Positions 41,953 through 51,134 of a stretch of 64,000 nucleotides of DNA are shown one piece after another; the stretch's first letter is position 1; the number at the start of each line of letters is the position of its first letter. This stretch comes from a virus. A program made the translations under genes and the position numbers. The stretch spans positions 1-64,000 of IMG/VR virus record IMGVR_UViG_3300017991_004328; one strand, written 5' to 3'. The notes below the pieces were generated by a model. It saw only the letters and a list, made by a program, of their open reading frames with translations. It was not told the origin of the DNA and did not search any database.

Positions 41953-43116
41953 CTACCACACCAGCTTAGCAGACAGTTGGTTGATATGGGCTGTCTTCAA
42001 CAAAGCTTCCGCTTGGTCAAGGGCAGCAATCGACTCTGCTACCTTAGGATAAGTCTCGCCGCTAAGCTTGTTGCCAATTGCTTTGATCTTTTCCCAAAGG
42101 CCCTTGAAGAAATTTTTCACCTTAGTGAAAAGTTGGCTTTGCTTACGCGGATTCGGATTTTCTCTGAACGGGAAAACCGAAAGAACATTTTCCGCAGACC
42201 GGTTCGTTTCCTGAACGGTCTCTTTCCATTGTTCAAGCGCTTCGTAAACAGCCCCAACAATCTTAGGGTGATTTTCGTTCACCTGTTCAAGAATATTTCT
42301 AAGCGCGTTCAACTCATCTGCGGGCGTTGGGGGCTTACCTTCCTCATCGAGGGTACGTCGAAAAGCAGCGATCTTTCCTTTGTACTGCGTAAACACAACT
42401 TGATCTAACTCTTCTAAGTCTTGTTGAATCGTATCCATACTTAGAAAAGCGTTTTTTAGTTCGTCTTGCTGATCTTTCTTTAAGGTACTAAGTTGAGCAG
42501 CCAAAGGCTTCAATTGCTCGTCTTTTATTTTCTTTATCTGCGCAGTCAGTTCTTGCTCCATCTCTCGGAGCCCTTCAAGGTTATTGAGCATCTGAGACAA
42601 TTGCTCATCGGCTTCTTCCACGTCGCCTACATCCGGGGCTACGTCTCCTAACCCCTTCGGGGCACGCGTAAGCTCTTTGTACCGGTAGCCCTCGGGGTAC
42701 TCTTCGGGGACAACCTTAATTGGTTCGTTCTCAGGGGGATCGTACTTTTGGCCCAGCAAAGACATAGCTGCTTGCCGCATGTGATGTGCGTAAGCTAAGC
42801 TTTCTGTGGCGTCTTGGCTAAACTGGTTCTCACGAACCGTCAGCGAACCAAACAGTGGGTCCTCGACATCGACTTCGTCTTTGTTGATTGCCGCCACACG
42901 CACTAGGGAGCCCGTAGACAGTTGCGCCCACTGGCCCGGTGTGACGAAAGGACCCTTCGTCTCAAGGGCATGTACGGCTTCTTGTGCCTTCTCGACGGCA
43001 TTCTCAGCCTTACGTTCTGTTATCTCGTACTGTTCCACCAAGAGGTCTTCAACCTCAGGCCAAGACCAACCTAGCAACCAATACGCTTGGGCGATCTGTT
43101 CAACAGGCGTGTCCAT
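41953..43116 (-). CDS. Coiled-coil virion-type protein
   Basis: A 387-residue protein. N-terminus TPVEQIAQAYWLLGWSWPEV, then a small beta domain around residues 55-90, then a long predicted coiled coil (~165-310: LEGLREMEQELTAQIKKIKD and KFLSMD-like heptads) and a basic end. It lies between two other large unknown proteins and the portal gene. A head core or ejection protein fits best. No function known. Confidence 0.6.
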   Translation of the reverse strand: MDTPVEQIAQAYWLLGWSWPEVEDLLVEQYEITERKAENAVEKAQEAVHALETKGPFVTPGQWAQLSTGSLVRVAAINKDEVDVEDPLFGSLTVRENQFSQDATESLAYAHHMRQAAMSLLGQKYDPPENEPIKVVPEEYPEGYRYKELTRAPKGLGDVAPDVGDVEEADEQLSQMLNNLEGLREMEQELTAQIKKIKDEQLKPLAAQLSTLKKDQQDELKNAFLSMDTIQQDLEELDQVVFTQYKGKIAAFRRTLDEEGKPPTPADELNALRNILEQVNENHPKIVGAVYEALEQWKETVQETNRSAENVLSVFPFRENPNPRKQSQLFTKVKNFFKGLWEKIKAIGNKLSGETYPKVAESIAALDQAEALLKTAHINQLSAKLVW

Positions 43117-43132
43117 TAGAAGCTCCTGCTAC

Positions 43133-43993
43133 TTAGATTTCTTTTATGTCTTTGACACCGCGCTCCATCAAAACGTCTACGATTGCGTTAGACCACGCGG
43201 CTTCCCAGGCATCAACAGCTTTCTGAATTCCGCGATCACCGTTCAGCATTTCGTAAATGTGCTTCTGGTCTTCTGGGGTAATCAAATGATCCCAGTCACC
43301 ATCCATAAAAGTTATACCATGACCAAGAGCAGTCATCCACAAAAGATAGTTGGCGTCGGGCAGTTCAGCATTTTCATCGTTCATAAAACCCATTACGTGC
43401 TTATCGATAAAAGCGTCTAGCGCAGTATCAGCCTTATCAGAAGCTGCTTGCAATTCAGGGTTGTTTGCCAAGTCCTCTAGAAAATCAAAATCGTCCATCC
43501 AATCTTCGGCGTTGGTGCCATGCAACTGACTTTCGGCTTCTATTCGAGCGTAGTCATACAAAAACTCAGGGTCGCTGATATCGCCTTCCATCGCTTTCTT
43601 TTTTAGTGACGCCTTTCGCATTTCAGCTTCCTCCACAAAACACGGTTGATTGTTTTCAATTCCTAACGATTCACACGTACCGCCCACCAATTCCAACACC
43701 AAGTCAGCGTAGCATGACCAGCGTTCCTTAGTTCCTGGCTGCGCGTTGTGGACAACCTTAGCAACCCGATACTCATTTTGTTCTTTCCTAAGAAAGACAA
43801 TGTCAATCGGAAAACTAACGCTACCCATGTGAAACGTTGTTTGGTGCGGGGTGTTGAAAACAAAAAGTAAGCCTTCGTTAGAAGGCAAAGAGGCAACACC
43901 CTGCAAGCCCGTTGTCAGTTCTTGCTGTGTTTGCGCCAACGCAACGTTGAACGTTGCTGACCCAAAACTTACTTTTGTTTGCAGGGTGGCCAT
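43133..43993 (-). CDS. DUF192 domain fused to unknown C-terminal domain
   Basis: A 286-residue protein. Residues 1-120 match the DUF192 pattern (TTGLQGVASLPSNEGLLFVF, then TTFHMGSVSFPIDIVFLRKE and VLELVGGTCESLGI). The rest is an acidic helical domain with many Asp and Trp residues (TNAEDWMDDFDFLEDLANNP). DUF192 proteins are widespread and of unknown role. Fusion to a virion-type acidic domain in the terminase-portal region is unusual. Confidence 0.65.
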   Translation of the reverse strand: MATLQTKVSFGSATFNVALAQTQQELTTGLQGVASLPSNEGLLFVFNTPHQTTFHMGSVSFPIDIVFLRKEQNEYRVAKVVHNAQPGTKERWSCYADLVLELVGGTCESLGIENNQPCFVEEAEMRKASLKKKAMEGDISDPEFLYDYARIEAESQLHGTNAEDWMDDFDFLEDLANNPELQAASDKADTALDAFIDKHVMGFMNDENAELPDANYLLWMTALGHGITFMDGDWDHLITPEDQKHIYEMLNGDRGIQKAVDAWEAAWSNAIVDVLMERGVKDIKEI

Positions 43994-44002
43994 TGTCTAT
44001 TC

Positions 44003-47000
44003 CTAAATTTTTTCCCAGAAGTCGTAAGCCTGCTCCGGGGTGATATCCCCGTTGCTGACCGCGTAGCCAATCGTCATTCCACGCTTCCATATCGTTGCTG
44101 CGTCTTGCGCGTCGAGCCCCCAGTCTTCTAAAGCCTTTGCTGCGGAAGGCTCAAACACACCTACACGCATCCACTCTTCGGCGTCTTCTACATCAGGATA
44201 TTCGTCCATCCAATCTTGAGCAGTTTGTTCAATATCGTTACCATGAAATCTTTTACCCATGGACTGCAGAAGATTCACAAATTCGTCAAGTTCATCATCT
44301 TCATCATCGTCCATGGGATCACGGACAAACTCTTCAAAATCGTCGGCAACCTCGTCCCAGTCAACTTCGTCGAGATCAATATCAACACCCTCAATTCCGC
44401 CCATTGCGTGAACGTAATCATCGATCGCATCTGCAAGCTTTCTCAGCGACTCTGCTTCTTTAGCCAAAGAAACAACGTCGTGGTACATACCTTGATCATT
44501 CAACAGCCAACGAGACACCTCATCGGTGTCCCAACCCGCACGACGACGAATCTCGCTGCTGCGTTTTCGAACTGGTATTTTTCGGCCAACGCGGCGGGAA
44601 GGCTTACGGGTGCGAGAAGACAACTTGTTTGTTCGGCGTCTGATCATTTTTTTAGCCTTTCTTTTTTTTGAGCTTTCTTTTTCTTCGGGGGGAGGCCAAC
44701 CACCGTAAAGTTCTTTCCACGAATCTAACTCTTCTTGAATATGTTCCTTGCCCCGCTTGCTAGCAAGCATCGCATCTACAAACTCGCGTGCTGTCATCGT
44801 ATAAGAACGTCCGTCTACATTTTCCGTTAATACGTCATACGCTTCATCGCCCCACTCTTCCTCCAACTCCTTGACGTAATCCTTATCTTCCATCAATAAA
44901 TTTGTTGTGATTTCGTAAGCACCTTCAAGAGCATCTTGGTCAGAGCCGGTCCAATCTGCCACTAGTGCCCCGGCGTAACTAAGATAGCCTTCTTGACTCC
45001 ACGTAATCCCAACAAAAACAGGGTCTGAAGGGTCTTCAGGCAATCCGATCTCGGACTCCTTCAACATCACAGCCCCCAACACCCGCTCAAAATCTTCTTT
45101 AGCTCCCGCTTTCCGTCTAATCATTTTGTCTCCCTTAAACTTTGCAAGCTTTCGCTTAGCTGCTGTAGCGGGGAGCTTCTTGATTGTCTCAGCCAAAAGC
45201 TCACCCTGGTACAACAAGTTTTGAATTTCCTTACTTGCAGCTTGAGTCACGTCAACACGTTCGAGCATGTTCAAAAAGTCTTGAGCCACTTTCTGGGCCT
45301 GTCCTACGTCAACTTGCGCTTTTCGTTGATGTGCCAAAGCCAGGCGAATCTTTGTTTTCACCTTAGCGACACGGCGAGAGGCTAATTTGTTAGATCGTCT
45401 GCGTTGCAACACACTCTTCATTTTCTTTGTCTTCTTTCTTTTGTCACAAGACTTCGCCAACCGCCGGCGCTTAGCCCGCAACCTCGCCAACTCCAACGCG
45501 GGACCACCCATGTCCTCAAACTCAACAAATTCGCGATACTGCTCTGTGGGCCGCTCTTCCATATTGGTGTCTTCCTTGCCGTGCCAGAGGTCGTCCCAAA
45601 TTGACTTTACCTCTGCCCATGTGTCGCTCTCTTTGACACGTTGGAGCCACTGTTTGATATTGGGCAACGACGGAACCCAATCGCGAATGGCTTCAGCCAA
45701 TTCCTTCTTCTCGGTCTCTAATGCTTGGGCAAAAGCTAACTTACGCGCAGCCTCTTTTGCGTCGTTCTTTTTCTCAAACACTTCTGTGGACGCAACGGTA
45801 ACCGACTTGTCGAGAACGTTTGCCTTGTAGCCACCTTCGACCTTATAGATCTTGGCCTGGTAACTTTTGGGTTCGCGCATCATCGTATTTTCCTTATCTT
45901 GGTTAGCAGGTCTTGAACGCACAGACAGATTCGGATTGCGCAAACTAGCAGCGGTTTCATCGCTGTCCTCTTCGCTAGTGTTTTCATTTTCCTCGGTGTC
46001 GGAATCATTTTCGTCATCCTCCCACCAAGAGTCTTGTGCAGCGGTAATTTCGTCTTCGTGTTCTTCCTCAACCCTTTTAGCAGCTATGCTTTCTAAGTCG
46101 TACACAACAATCCCATCTTCTGTCAGCACAATAGGATGATTATAAGTTTCCGCAAACCAATAGGACAACTCCGGGTTATCGTGCGCCTCTGCATGATTAA
46201 CAATGTCCGAAGGGTTAAATTCCGCAGCTAACAACTCAAACGCCTCGGAAAGTTCGTCAGGGCTTGGATCGTCTACAGCATAACCTAACTCATTAAGGGA
46301 GTGTTCTACATATTCAGTAGTCACTCCTCCTTTGAGGTAGTCTTTCTCAATAGTTTTCGCAAGCTCGTTTTGGGCAGCTTCCGTACGCATATCGATCGGG
46401 TCTACAATAGGAGTGAACACCCAAACTGACCCGTCATCACCTGCGTACTGCTCTGCTACAGCCCAATCAACAGTACCGTAAATGTGCATACCAGTTTCTA
46501 AATCTTGCCTACTCGCCCTACCGTGGACGTACCAGCCCTCAGGAAGCTCATCCCAAATTTTTAGGTTTTTCACCTGCTCTAGAACAGGATGATCTGCACT
46601 AGACTTTTTAGGCATTTCGTTTTTGACGTTTGGGTTTTTCACCTTACGCTTTACTTCCTTCTGGTATTCGGAAGTCTCATTGCGAGAAGGCATCTTTTGT
46701 TTTGGAAGTGCCTGCAAAGCCGTTTTGCTTTCACCCAAAGGCAACCCGTGTAGCAAGATCCAATTGTTGATTTGCGCGGCAATAGAGGCGGACTTACTTT
46801 TCAGCAAGTCGTCATAGAAGCTTTCGTCAAGACTACCGTGCTCGTTGACGTAGCTTACCAACTCCAAGATCGCTTCGTCTGTTTCTGTCTGCGAGCTGTT
46901 CAAATTGTCTTGAACTCTGATCTCAGCCGACGCAAGACCCATCGTAAAAGCGTCTTGTTCTGTCTCCCCCAACTTAGTAAGAATGGTTTCGTACCACTCT

Positions 47001-47140
47001 GAATCAAGACGCTTGTCAACACTCTTTGCCAAAGCTAACGTAAGAGCATCGTCTATCGTCATATCCAAGACAGAATCTAAGTCACTAGGCGTGGCAACAG
47101 AAATCGAATCGCCGAAAACGTCTTGCGCCGAGATTTTCAT
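44003..47140 (-). CDS. 1045-residue multi-module virion-type protein (polyprotein-like)
   Basis: An unbroken frame composed of alternating acidic domains and Arg/Lys-rich segments. Basic segments occur near 565-605 (MKSVLQRRRSNKLASRRVAK), 673-680 (MIRRKAGA) and 832-869 (MIRRRTNKLSSRTRKPSRRV), each starting with Met. ATG codons at 45880, 45421, 45124 and 44647 are preceded by purine-rich ribosome-site-like bases (for example TAAGGGAGACAAA before 45124). It thus looks like several genes joined in one frame, with possible internal translation starts. The MRKTN/RTNKL heads recall other virion-type genes in the window. Single large virion protein or set of nested proteins are both possible. Confidence 0.7.
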   Translation of the reverse strand: MKISAQDVFGDSISVATPSDLDSVLDMTIDDALTLALAKSVDKRLDSEWYETILTKLGETEQDAFTMGLASAEIRVQDNLNSSQTETDEAILELVSYVNEHGSLDESFYDDLLKSKSASIAAQINNWILLHGLPLGESKTALQALPKQKMPSRNETSEYQKEVKRKVKNPNVKNEMPKKSSADHPVLEQVKNLKIWDELPEGWYVHGRASRQDLETGMHIYGTVDWAVAEQYAGDDGSVWVFTPIVDPIDMRTEAAQNELAKTIEKDYLKGGVTTEYVEHSLNELGYAVDDPSPDELSEAFELLAAEFNPSDIVNHAEAHDNPELSYWFAETYNHPIVLTEDGIVVYDLESIAAKRVEEEHEDEITAAQDSWWEDDENDSDTEENENTSEEDSDETAASLRNPNLSVRSRPANQDKENTMMREPKSYQAKIYKVEGGYKANVLDKSVTVASTEVFEKKNDAKEAARKLAFAQALETEKKELAEAIRDWVPSLPNIKQWLQRVKESDTWAEVKSIWDDLWHGKEDTNMEERPTEQYREFVEFEDMGGPALELARLRAKRRRLAKSCDKRKKTKKMKSVLQRRRSNKLASRRVAKVKTKIRLALAHQRKAQVDVGQAQKVAQDFLNMLERVDVTQAASKEIQNLLYQGELLAETIKKLPATAAKRKLAKFKGDKMIRRKAGAKEDFERVLGAVMLKESEIGLPEDPSDPVFVGITWSQEGYLSYAGALVADWTGSDQDALEGAYEITTNLLMEDKDYVKELEEEWGDEAYDVLTENVDGRSYTMTAREFVDAMLASKRGKEHIQEELDSWKELYGGWPPPEEKESSKKRKAKKMIRRRTNKLSSRTRKPSRRVGRKIPVRKRSSEIRRRAGWDTDEVSRWLLNDQGMYHDVVSLAKEAESLRKLADAIDDYVHAMGGIEGVDIDLDEVDWDEVADDFEEFVRDPMDDDEDDELDEFVNLLQSMGKRFHGNDIEQTAQDWMDEYPDVEDAEEWMRVGVFEPSAAKALEDWGLDAQDAATIWKRGMTIGYAVSNGDITPEQAYDFWEKI

Positions 47141-47715
47141 TACTCCAATCCTCTCTCCTCGTACTCATTGAGTACGTCGTCCAAAATTTCGGACTTCAGC
47201 CGGTAGTGGGTAGCAATCCCCAAACGCCCGGCTAGTTCCTTCAGATCGTTCAGAAGTAATTTTTCTACTTCTTCGATTTTGGGAAATTCCGACTTAGCAG
47301 CGATGGCCGATTCAATCGGATCCTCCACAACGGGCAAATCGAACTTAGTTTTCGCTACAAGCTCCTCGACCTTTTTAGGGGCCTCCTGAGCCTTCTCAAC
47401 AACGGGGACAGGCTCGGGGTTCAATTCCACCACCAACGGCTTCTCAGCGGCAGGAGGGATTCGAGGAGCCAAGTTTCTGGGCGGTACCTTCTTGGGTTTG
47501 GCCTTCAAGTTCTTTTTGGGAAGCTTGGCCTCAGAATCAAAGACCAAAACCAATGCTCCCCCTCGAAGCAATCTTTGAATTTCGTCTGAGGACTTAAGAA
47601 ATTCCCTAGAGCAGAATTTATCGAGATCCAGGGTTCCGCTTCGTCCGATCGTCGTGGATCCGTTTTCGACGCCAAACGACAAGGATCCGGGCATGGTGTT
47701 TTTTACTTTGAACAT
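47140..47715 (-). CDS. Protein with Pro/Lys linker and SAP/Rho-N-like C-terminal domain
   Basis: A 191-residue protein: a small beta domain (SLSFGVENGSTTIGRSGTLD), a Pro/Lys-rich disordered linker, and a C-terminal helix-extended-helix (LLLNDLKELAGRLGIATHYR LKSEILDDV) like SAP or Rho N-terminal domains, which bind nucleic acid or proteins. It follows the terminase gene, where small terminase subunits or head-tail connectors may be found. The C-terminal domain is clear; the role is not. Confidence 0.6.
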   Translation of the reverse strand: MFKVKNTMPGSLSFGVENGSTTIGRSGTLDLDKFCSREFLKSSDEIQRLLRGGALVLVFDSEAKLPKKNLKAKPKKVPPRNLAPRIPPAAEKPLVVELNPEPVPVVEKAQEAPKKVEELVAKTKFDLPVVEDPIESAIAAKSEFPKIEEVEKLLLNDLKELAGRLGIATHYRLKSEILDDVLNEYEERGLE

Positions 47716-47771
47716 TTTTTGGGGCCTCCCGTTGAAACTTAGTATCTAGCAAAACTCAACTACGCTGTAAA

Positions 47772-49670
47772 CTAACGTCGCATGCGATGACTTCTTGGTC
47801 TCATAGGTCTAGCACGCCTAACGTTTTTGCGGTTAGACAGCGTGCCTAAGTTTTTAGTAAGCATCCGGTGAACCCCCACGTAGCACTGGATCATATCGTT
47901 CGATCCGTTCTTGGGGTGGTCAACTTTAGTTCCTGTGTCTTCTAAGGTAGCTAACTCCCACAACGCTTTTGCACACGGCATACACCGCGACTCCGCAGGA
48001 TCTGCGGTGGCGTGCTCTCTTGTCGGAAGTAAGCAACTTCGGTTTCTGACGTCCGCCAAAAAGTCAACGTGCTCGTCTCTGGTAAGGTTTGCCTTGAAAG
48101 CGTGCACGTTGCTATCGAGCAAGCGCTGAATCTGCTCGGTGCTATTCCACCGGTCATATCCGACTGCCCCTAAACTTAGCGTATCGTTGAGCATCAAAAT
48201 GATCTCGGTTACGGCGGGAAAATAAACCGTATGCGGTGGTAGTCCCATTTTGTTATCAGCCCTGATCGGCCTAATCTCCAACGCACCGTCAATGCGTTTT
48301 ATGCTCTCCTCATTGTGACCGATAGCTAAACAAAAGCTATCTCCTGCCTCACCGGGGTCGCAATGAACGTAGTAGGTGTAGAGATGGTTAAAATCGATTC
48401 TGGAGACAAGCAAACGAACATAGTGGTAAGTCTTCTCAATAAGCTTAGTGCTAATGTGTTTTTTGAAAAACTCTTCGCGGTAGGTGAACATATTTTGCTT
48501 AGTCGGATCGATCGCCGCCTCGATAATGTCTGGGTCTTCTACGAAAGGGCTTTCAGCCCCCGGTGGGTTAGCACCGTAATCTCGTTCGGCTCCCAAAGGA
48601 TCTTTGGCGTACTCCTCGTTTAGCTCTTCTCTGGTAATCGTTGGGTTAAACTCCCACGTCGCTTTGTGAAAGGTGAACATTCTTTTTACAACCTTTGCCT
48701 GCTTCAACAAGTTCATGCTTTTGTCGGTAGAGAACAGCGGCGAGCTAATGCTAACCATAAAACCCGCAAGCAAGTCGTGTCGGTTTTCGTTTTTTCTTAT
48801 TTTATCGATCGCAGAACGCACCGTCCTCAAAGAGCGCTCCATTACTCGATACACCTCGGTAGCGGATTGCTTAGCGTTGCCCGCGTCCATACGACTAAGC
48901 TCATCGACAATCGCAAACAACCGCGTTCTACCAGCCTGGGTTGCCGAGTTAGCAGGAATGGATTCAGCCTTGATCTGTGCGTCTTTCCAATAAACGACAC
49001 GTGTGCTTTCTTGGTAGAGGTCACCACGCCTAAGGTTTGGCTCTGCTAACTCCACACGCATCAACTCTTGCTTGTACTGCTGGAACCAAGGGCTTTCGCT
49101 ATACATGCTTCTAAATTGCCCATACACGGTCTCTTGAGCCTGTTCCCCGGCTGCAGCAGCGAAGCTTGCGTCTAAACGCTGCGCACGAAAAATTCCAAGC
49201 TCCTGGGACATACGTTCGTAGGTTAGTGCGTAGTGAAGCAACGCAGCGGCTACAGACGCTGCCCATGCGCTCTTTCCGGCACGCATCCCCACCACACCGT
49301 TGACCGTATCGAAGAAGCGAAACGTACCCTCCTTAAAGTCTGCTTTCGTTTGTTTGCAAACCGGACAACGCCCCCACTCAAACAAAATTTGCTCGTCCCT
49401 TGGAATATCATCCTGGGTGTGGATCCTAACCAAGTCGTTGCACTTAGGGCAGAGCAGTTCAAACACGTCGCGAGTCATTTTGTACTGCTCGGGGAAGAGA
49501 GGGTTGGGACCAGATAAAAAGTCAGGGCTTTCGATAAACACGATTGGATTAGGCGCAACTGGCAACCTAACACGCCCTTGTGTGACGTGCTTGTTCTCGC
49601 CTTTGGTGCCTTCGATAAACGTGTCTAGGCTGGAGAAAATATCAGAAGGTTCGTGTTCTGCAGTAAGCAT
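47772..49670 (-). CDS. terL: Terminase large subunit with zinc ribbon
   Basis: A 632-residue terminase: Walker A GMRAGKSA at 128-135, Walker B LFAIVDE at 251-257, and nuclease motif CDPGEAGDSF in the second half with further Asp residues (GYDRWNS, ETIQRLLD-like). An unusual zinc ribbon (Cys74, Cys77, Cys102, Cys105) is inserted before the Walker A motif. The enzyme packages DNA into the capsid by ATP hydrolysis and cuts concatemers. C-terminus is Arg-rich (NRKNVRRARPMRPRSHRMRR). Confidence 0.85.
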   Translation of the reverse strand: MLTAEHEPSDIFSSLDTFIEGTKGENKHVTQGRVRLPVAPNPIVFIESPDFLSGPNPLFPEQYKMTRDVFELLCPKCNDLVRIHTQDDIPRDEQILFEWGRCPVCKQTKADFKEGTFRFFDTVNGVVGMRAGKSAWAASVAAALLHYALTYERMSQELGIFRAQRLDASFAAAAGEQAQETVYGQFRSMYSESPWFQQYKQELMRVELAEPNLRRGDLYQESTRVVYWKDAQIKAESIPANSATQAGRTRLFAIVDELSRMDAGNAKQSATEVYRVMERSLRTVRSAIDKIRKNENRHDLLAGFMVSISSPLFSTDKSMNLLKQAKVVKRMFTFHKATWEFNPTITREELNEEYAKDPLGAERDYGANPPGAESPFVEDPDIIEAAIDPTKQNMFTYREEFFKKHISTKLIEKTYHYVRLLVSRIDFNHLYTYYVHCDPGEAGDSFCLAIGHNEESIKRIDGALEIRPIRADNKMGLPPHTVYFPAVTEIILMLNDTLSLGAVGYDRWNSTEQIQRLLDSNVHAFKANLTRDEHVDFLADVRNRSCLLPTREHATADPAESRCMPCAKALWELATLEDTGTKVDHPKNGSNDMIQCYVGVHRMLTKNLGTLSNRKNVRRARPMRPRSHRMRR

Positions 49671-49671
49671 G

Positions 49672-49881
49672 TTACTCCTTCTTCTTGGCTCCTCCCTTTG
49701 CGATTATCGCAATATCCGTCGCAGTGTGGCCAAGAATCATCGCAGAGGTTAGGAAAATAAGGACTGTCTCCCAAATGTCTTGATCTACCTTTCCCAAAAT
49801 GAGCAGCACGGTTGACAAGATAAGACACAACAAAGCCCAACTAAACTTTTTACCACCCAGCATTTCAAGTATGGTATTCAC
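49672..49881 (-). CDS. Small two-helix membrane protein, holin-like
   Basis: Start at GTG 49881, which has a near-perfect AAGGAGG site; longer ATG starts upstream lack one. The 69-residue product has two membrane spans (FSWALLCLILSTVLLILG and ETVLIFLTSAMILGHTATDI) and a Lys-rich tail (AKGGAKKKE), typical of class II holins. No endolysin was recognised nearby, so holin remains a guess. Confidence 0.6.
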   Translation of the reverse strand: MNTILEMLGGKKFSWALLCLILSTVLLILGKVDQDIWETVLIFLTSAMILGHTATDIAIIAKGGAKKKE

Positions 49882-49927
49882 TGAATCCTCCTTTTTGTTT
49901 ACCTCTATTTTAGACATAGGAGATCTT

Positions 49928-50761
49928 ATGTACTTAATCACCGGCGCGGAAGGACAACTTGGAAGAGCCTTTGTTAGCTTATTTTGTCGCAAGGAGATTA
50001 GTTTCAAAGCTTTTGGGCACAGAGCCTGGGACATCACAAACGAGCCTCAGACCGCTGAGATTATGGCCCCCTACCCCGGATGCACCGTCATCAACTGCGC
50101 CGCTTACAACTTCGTCGACGGCGCTGAAGAGAATCAAGAGTTAGCAAAAAACATTAATTCTGAAGCTCCCGCAACCCTTGCGGCCCTGTGCAAACGGCGC
50201 GGTGGAAAGCTAATCCATTTCTCGTCGGACTTTGTCTTTTCAAGTAACGACCCTACAGCCACATTTAGTTGTGATGCCCCTGTCAACCCTATCAACTTCT
50301 ACGGACTAACAAAAGCGTGGGGCGAGGAAAGGGTAAGGAGCAACCTAAAAAATCATCTTATTGTTCGCACGTCCTTTGTTTTTGGGCATGCTCGCACACC
50401 CAACATTGTGCACAAGCTAAAAGATCTTTTGGAGCACGAACACAATCGAGGCGGAAAACCAATAATCGCCACCCGCCCCATAAGCAAAATGACTTACGCA
50501 CCGGACTTAGTCAAAGAGACATGGAAGCTGATACAGAAAAACGAGCAAGGGACTTTTCACATTACCAACAGTGAAACATTTTGCCCGTTTGAATTGGCGT
50601 CCTTTCTAGGGGATAAATTAGGTGTCTCGTGCGCAATACCGGGGGAGTATCAAACACGGGCTCCTCGTCCAATTTGCAGCACGCTAGATGACTGTCCTGA
50701 TCTTCCTAACTGGATGTCGCGGGTTGCTCTTTTTCTAAAGGAGTCACCCAGGGGGATTTAG
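49928..50761 (+). CDS. RmlD-like dTDP-4-dehydrorhamnose reductase (SDR)
   Basis: Rightward gene with AGGAG before ATG 49928; 277 residues. Rossmann motif GAEGQLG near residue 6, NCAAYNFVDGAEE, SSDFVFSS and a YGLTKAWGE active-site Tyr-Lys are typical of RmlD reductases that make dTDP-rhamnose. It is the first gene of the glycan island but on the opposite strand, and its 3' end overlaps the end of a leftward gene. Likely supplies a nucleotide-sugar for the glycosyltransferases downstream. Confidence 0.75.
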   Translation: MYLITGAEGQLGRAFVSLFCRKEISFKAFGHRAWDITNEPQTAEIMAPYPGCTVINCAAYNFVDGAEENQELAKNINSEAPATLAALCKRRGGKLIHFSSDFVFSSNDPTATFSCDAPVNPINFYGLTKAWGEERVRSNLKNHLIVRTSFVFGHARTPNIVHKLKDLLEHEHNRGGKPIIATRPISKMTYAPDLVKETWKLIQKNEQGTFHITNSETFCPFELASFLGDKLGVSCAIPGEYQTRAPRPICSTLDDCPDLPNWMSRVALFLKESPRGI

Positions 50762-51103
50762 TTTTACAACTTCAAACTTTTCGATCTCCCCTTTTTTTAC
50801 AGGAGATCCGCAAACAGGGCATACGTTGTCATAGACCTCTGTGAAGTCACAATTGCTGGGGCACGTAACACGCCGATGGGCCACAATGATTTTTCCCTCG
50901 GAATAAAAAATTCCATTAAGAACACCCAACACACCTACAAACCCTTTTCCTGAAGACCAGTGGGGAACCTTGCATTGAATTGTAGGGTGGTTTACGATCC
51001 CTTCGTTACACCACACTTCTTTTTCAAAAAGCTTACTAATCCCTCCTTGGTCCAATTGCAGGGCTTCATTTAGCAGCGCTGTCGTGTCTTCAATCGTTGG
51101 CAT
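50744..51103 (-). CDS. Unknown protein with C-terminal zinc ribbon
   Basis: Start at ATG 51103 (MPTIEDTTALLNEALQLDQG). About 119 residues with VTCPSNC and VCPVCG forming a zinc ribbon near the end. Convergent with, and overlapping by 18 bases, the rightward reductase. No function recognised. Confidence 0.55.
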   Translation of the reverse strand: MPTIEDTTALLNEALQLDQGGISKLFEKEVWCNEGIVNHPTIQCKVPHWSSGKGFVGVLGVLNGIFYSEGKIIVAHRRVTCPSNCDFTEVYDNVCPVCGSPVKKGEIEKFEVVKLNPPG

Positions 51104-51134
51104 TAGGAAAGGCTCCGTTTGATAGCTTTTACCT

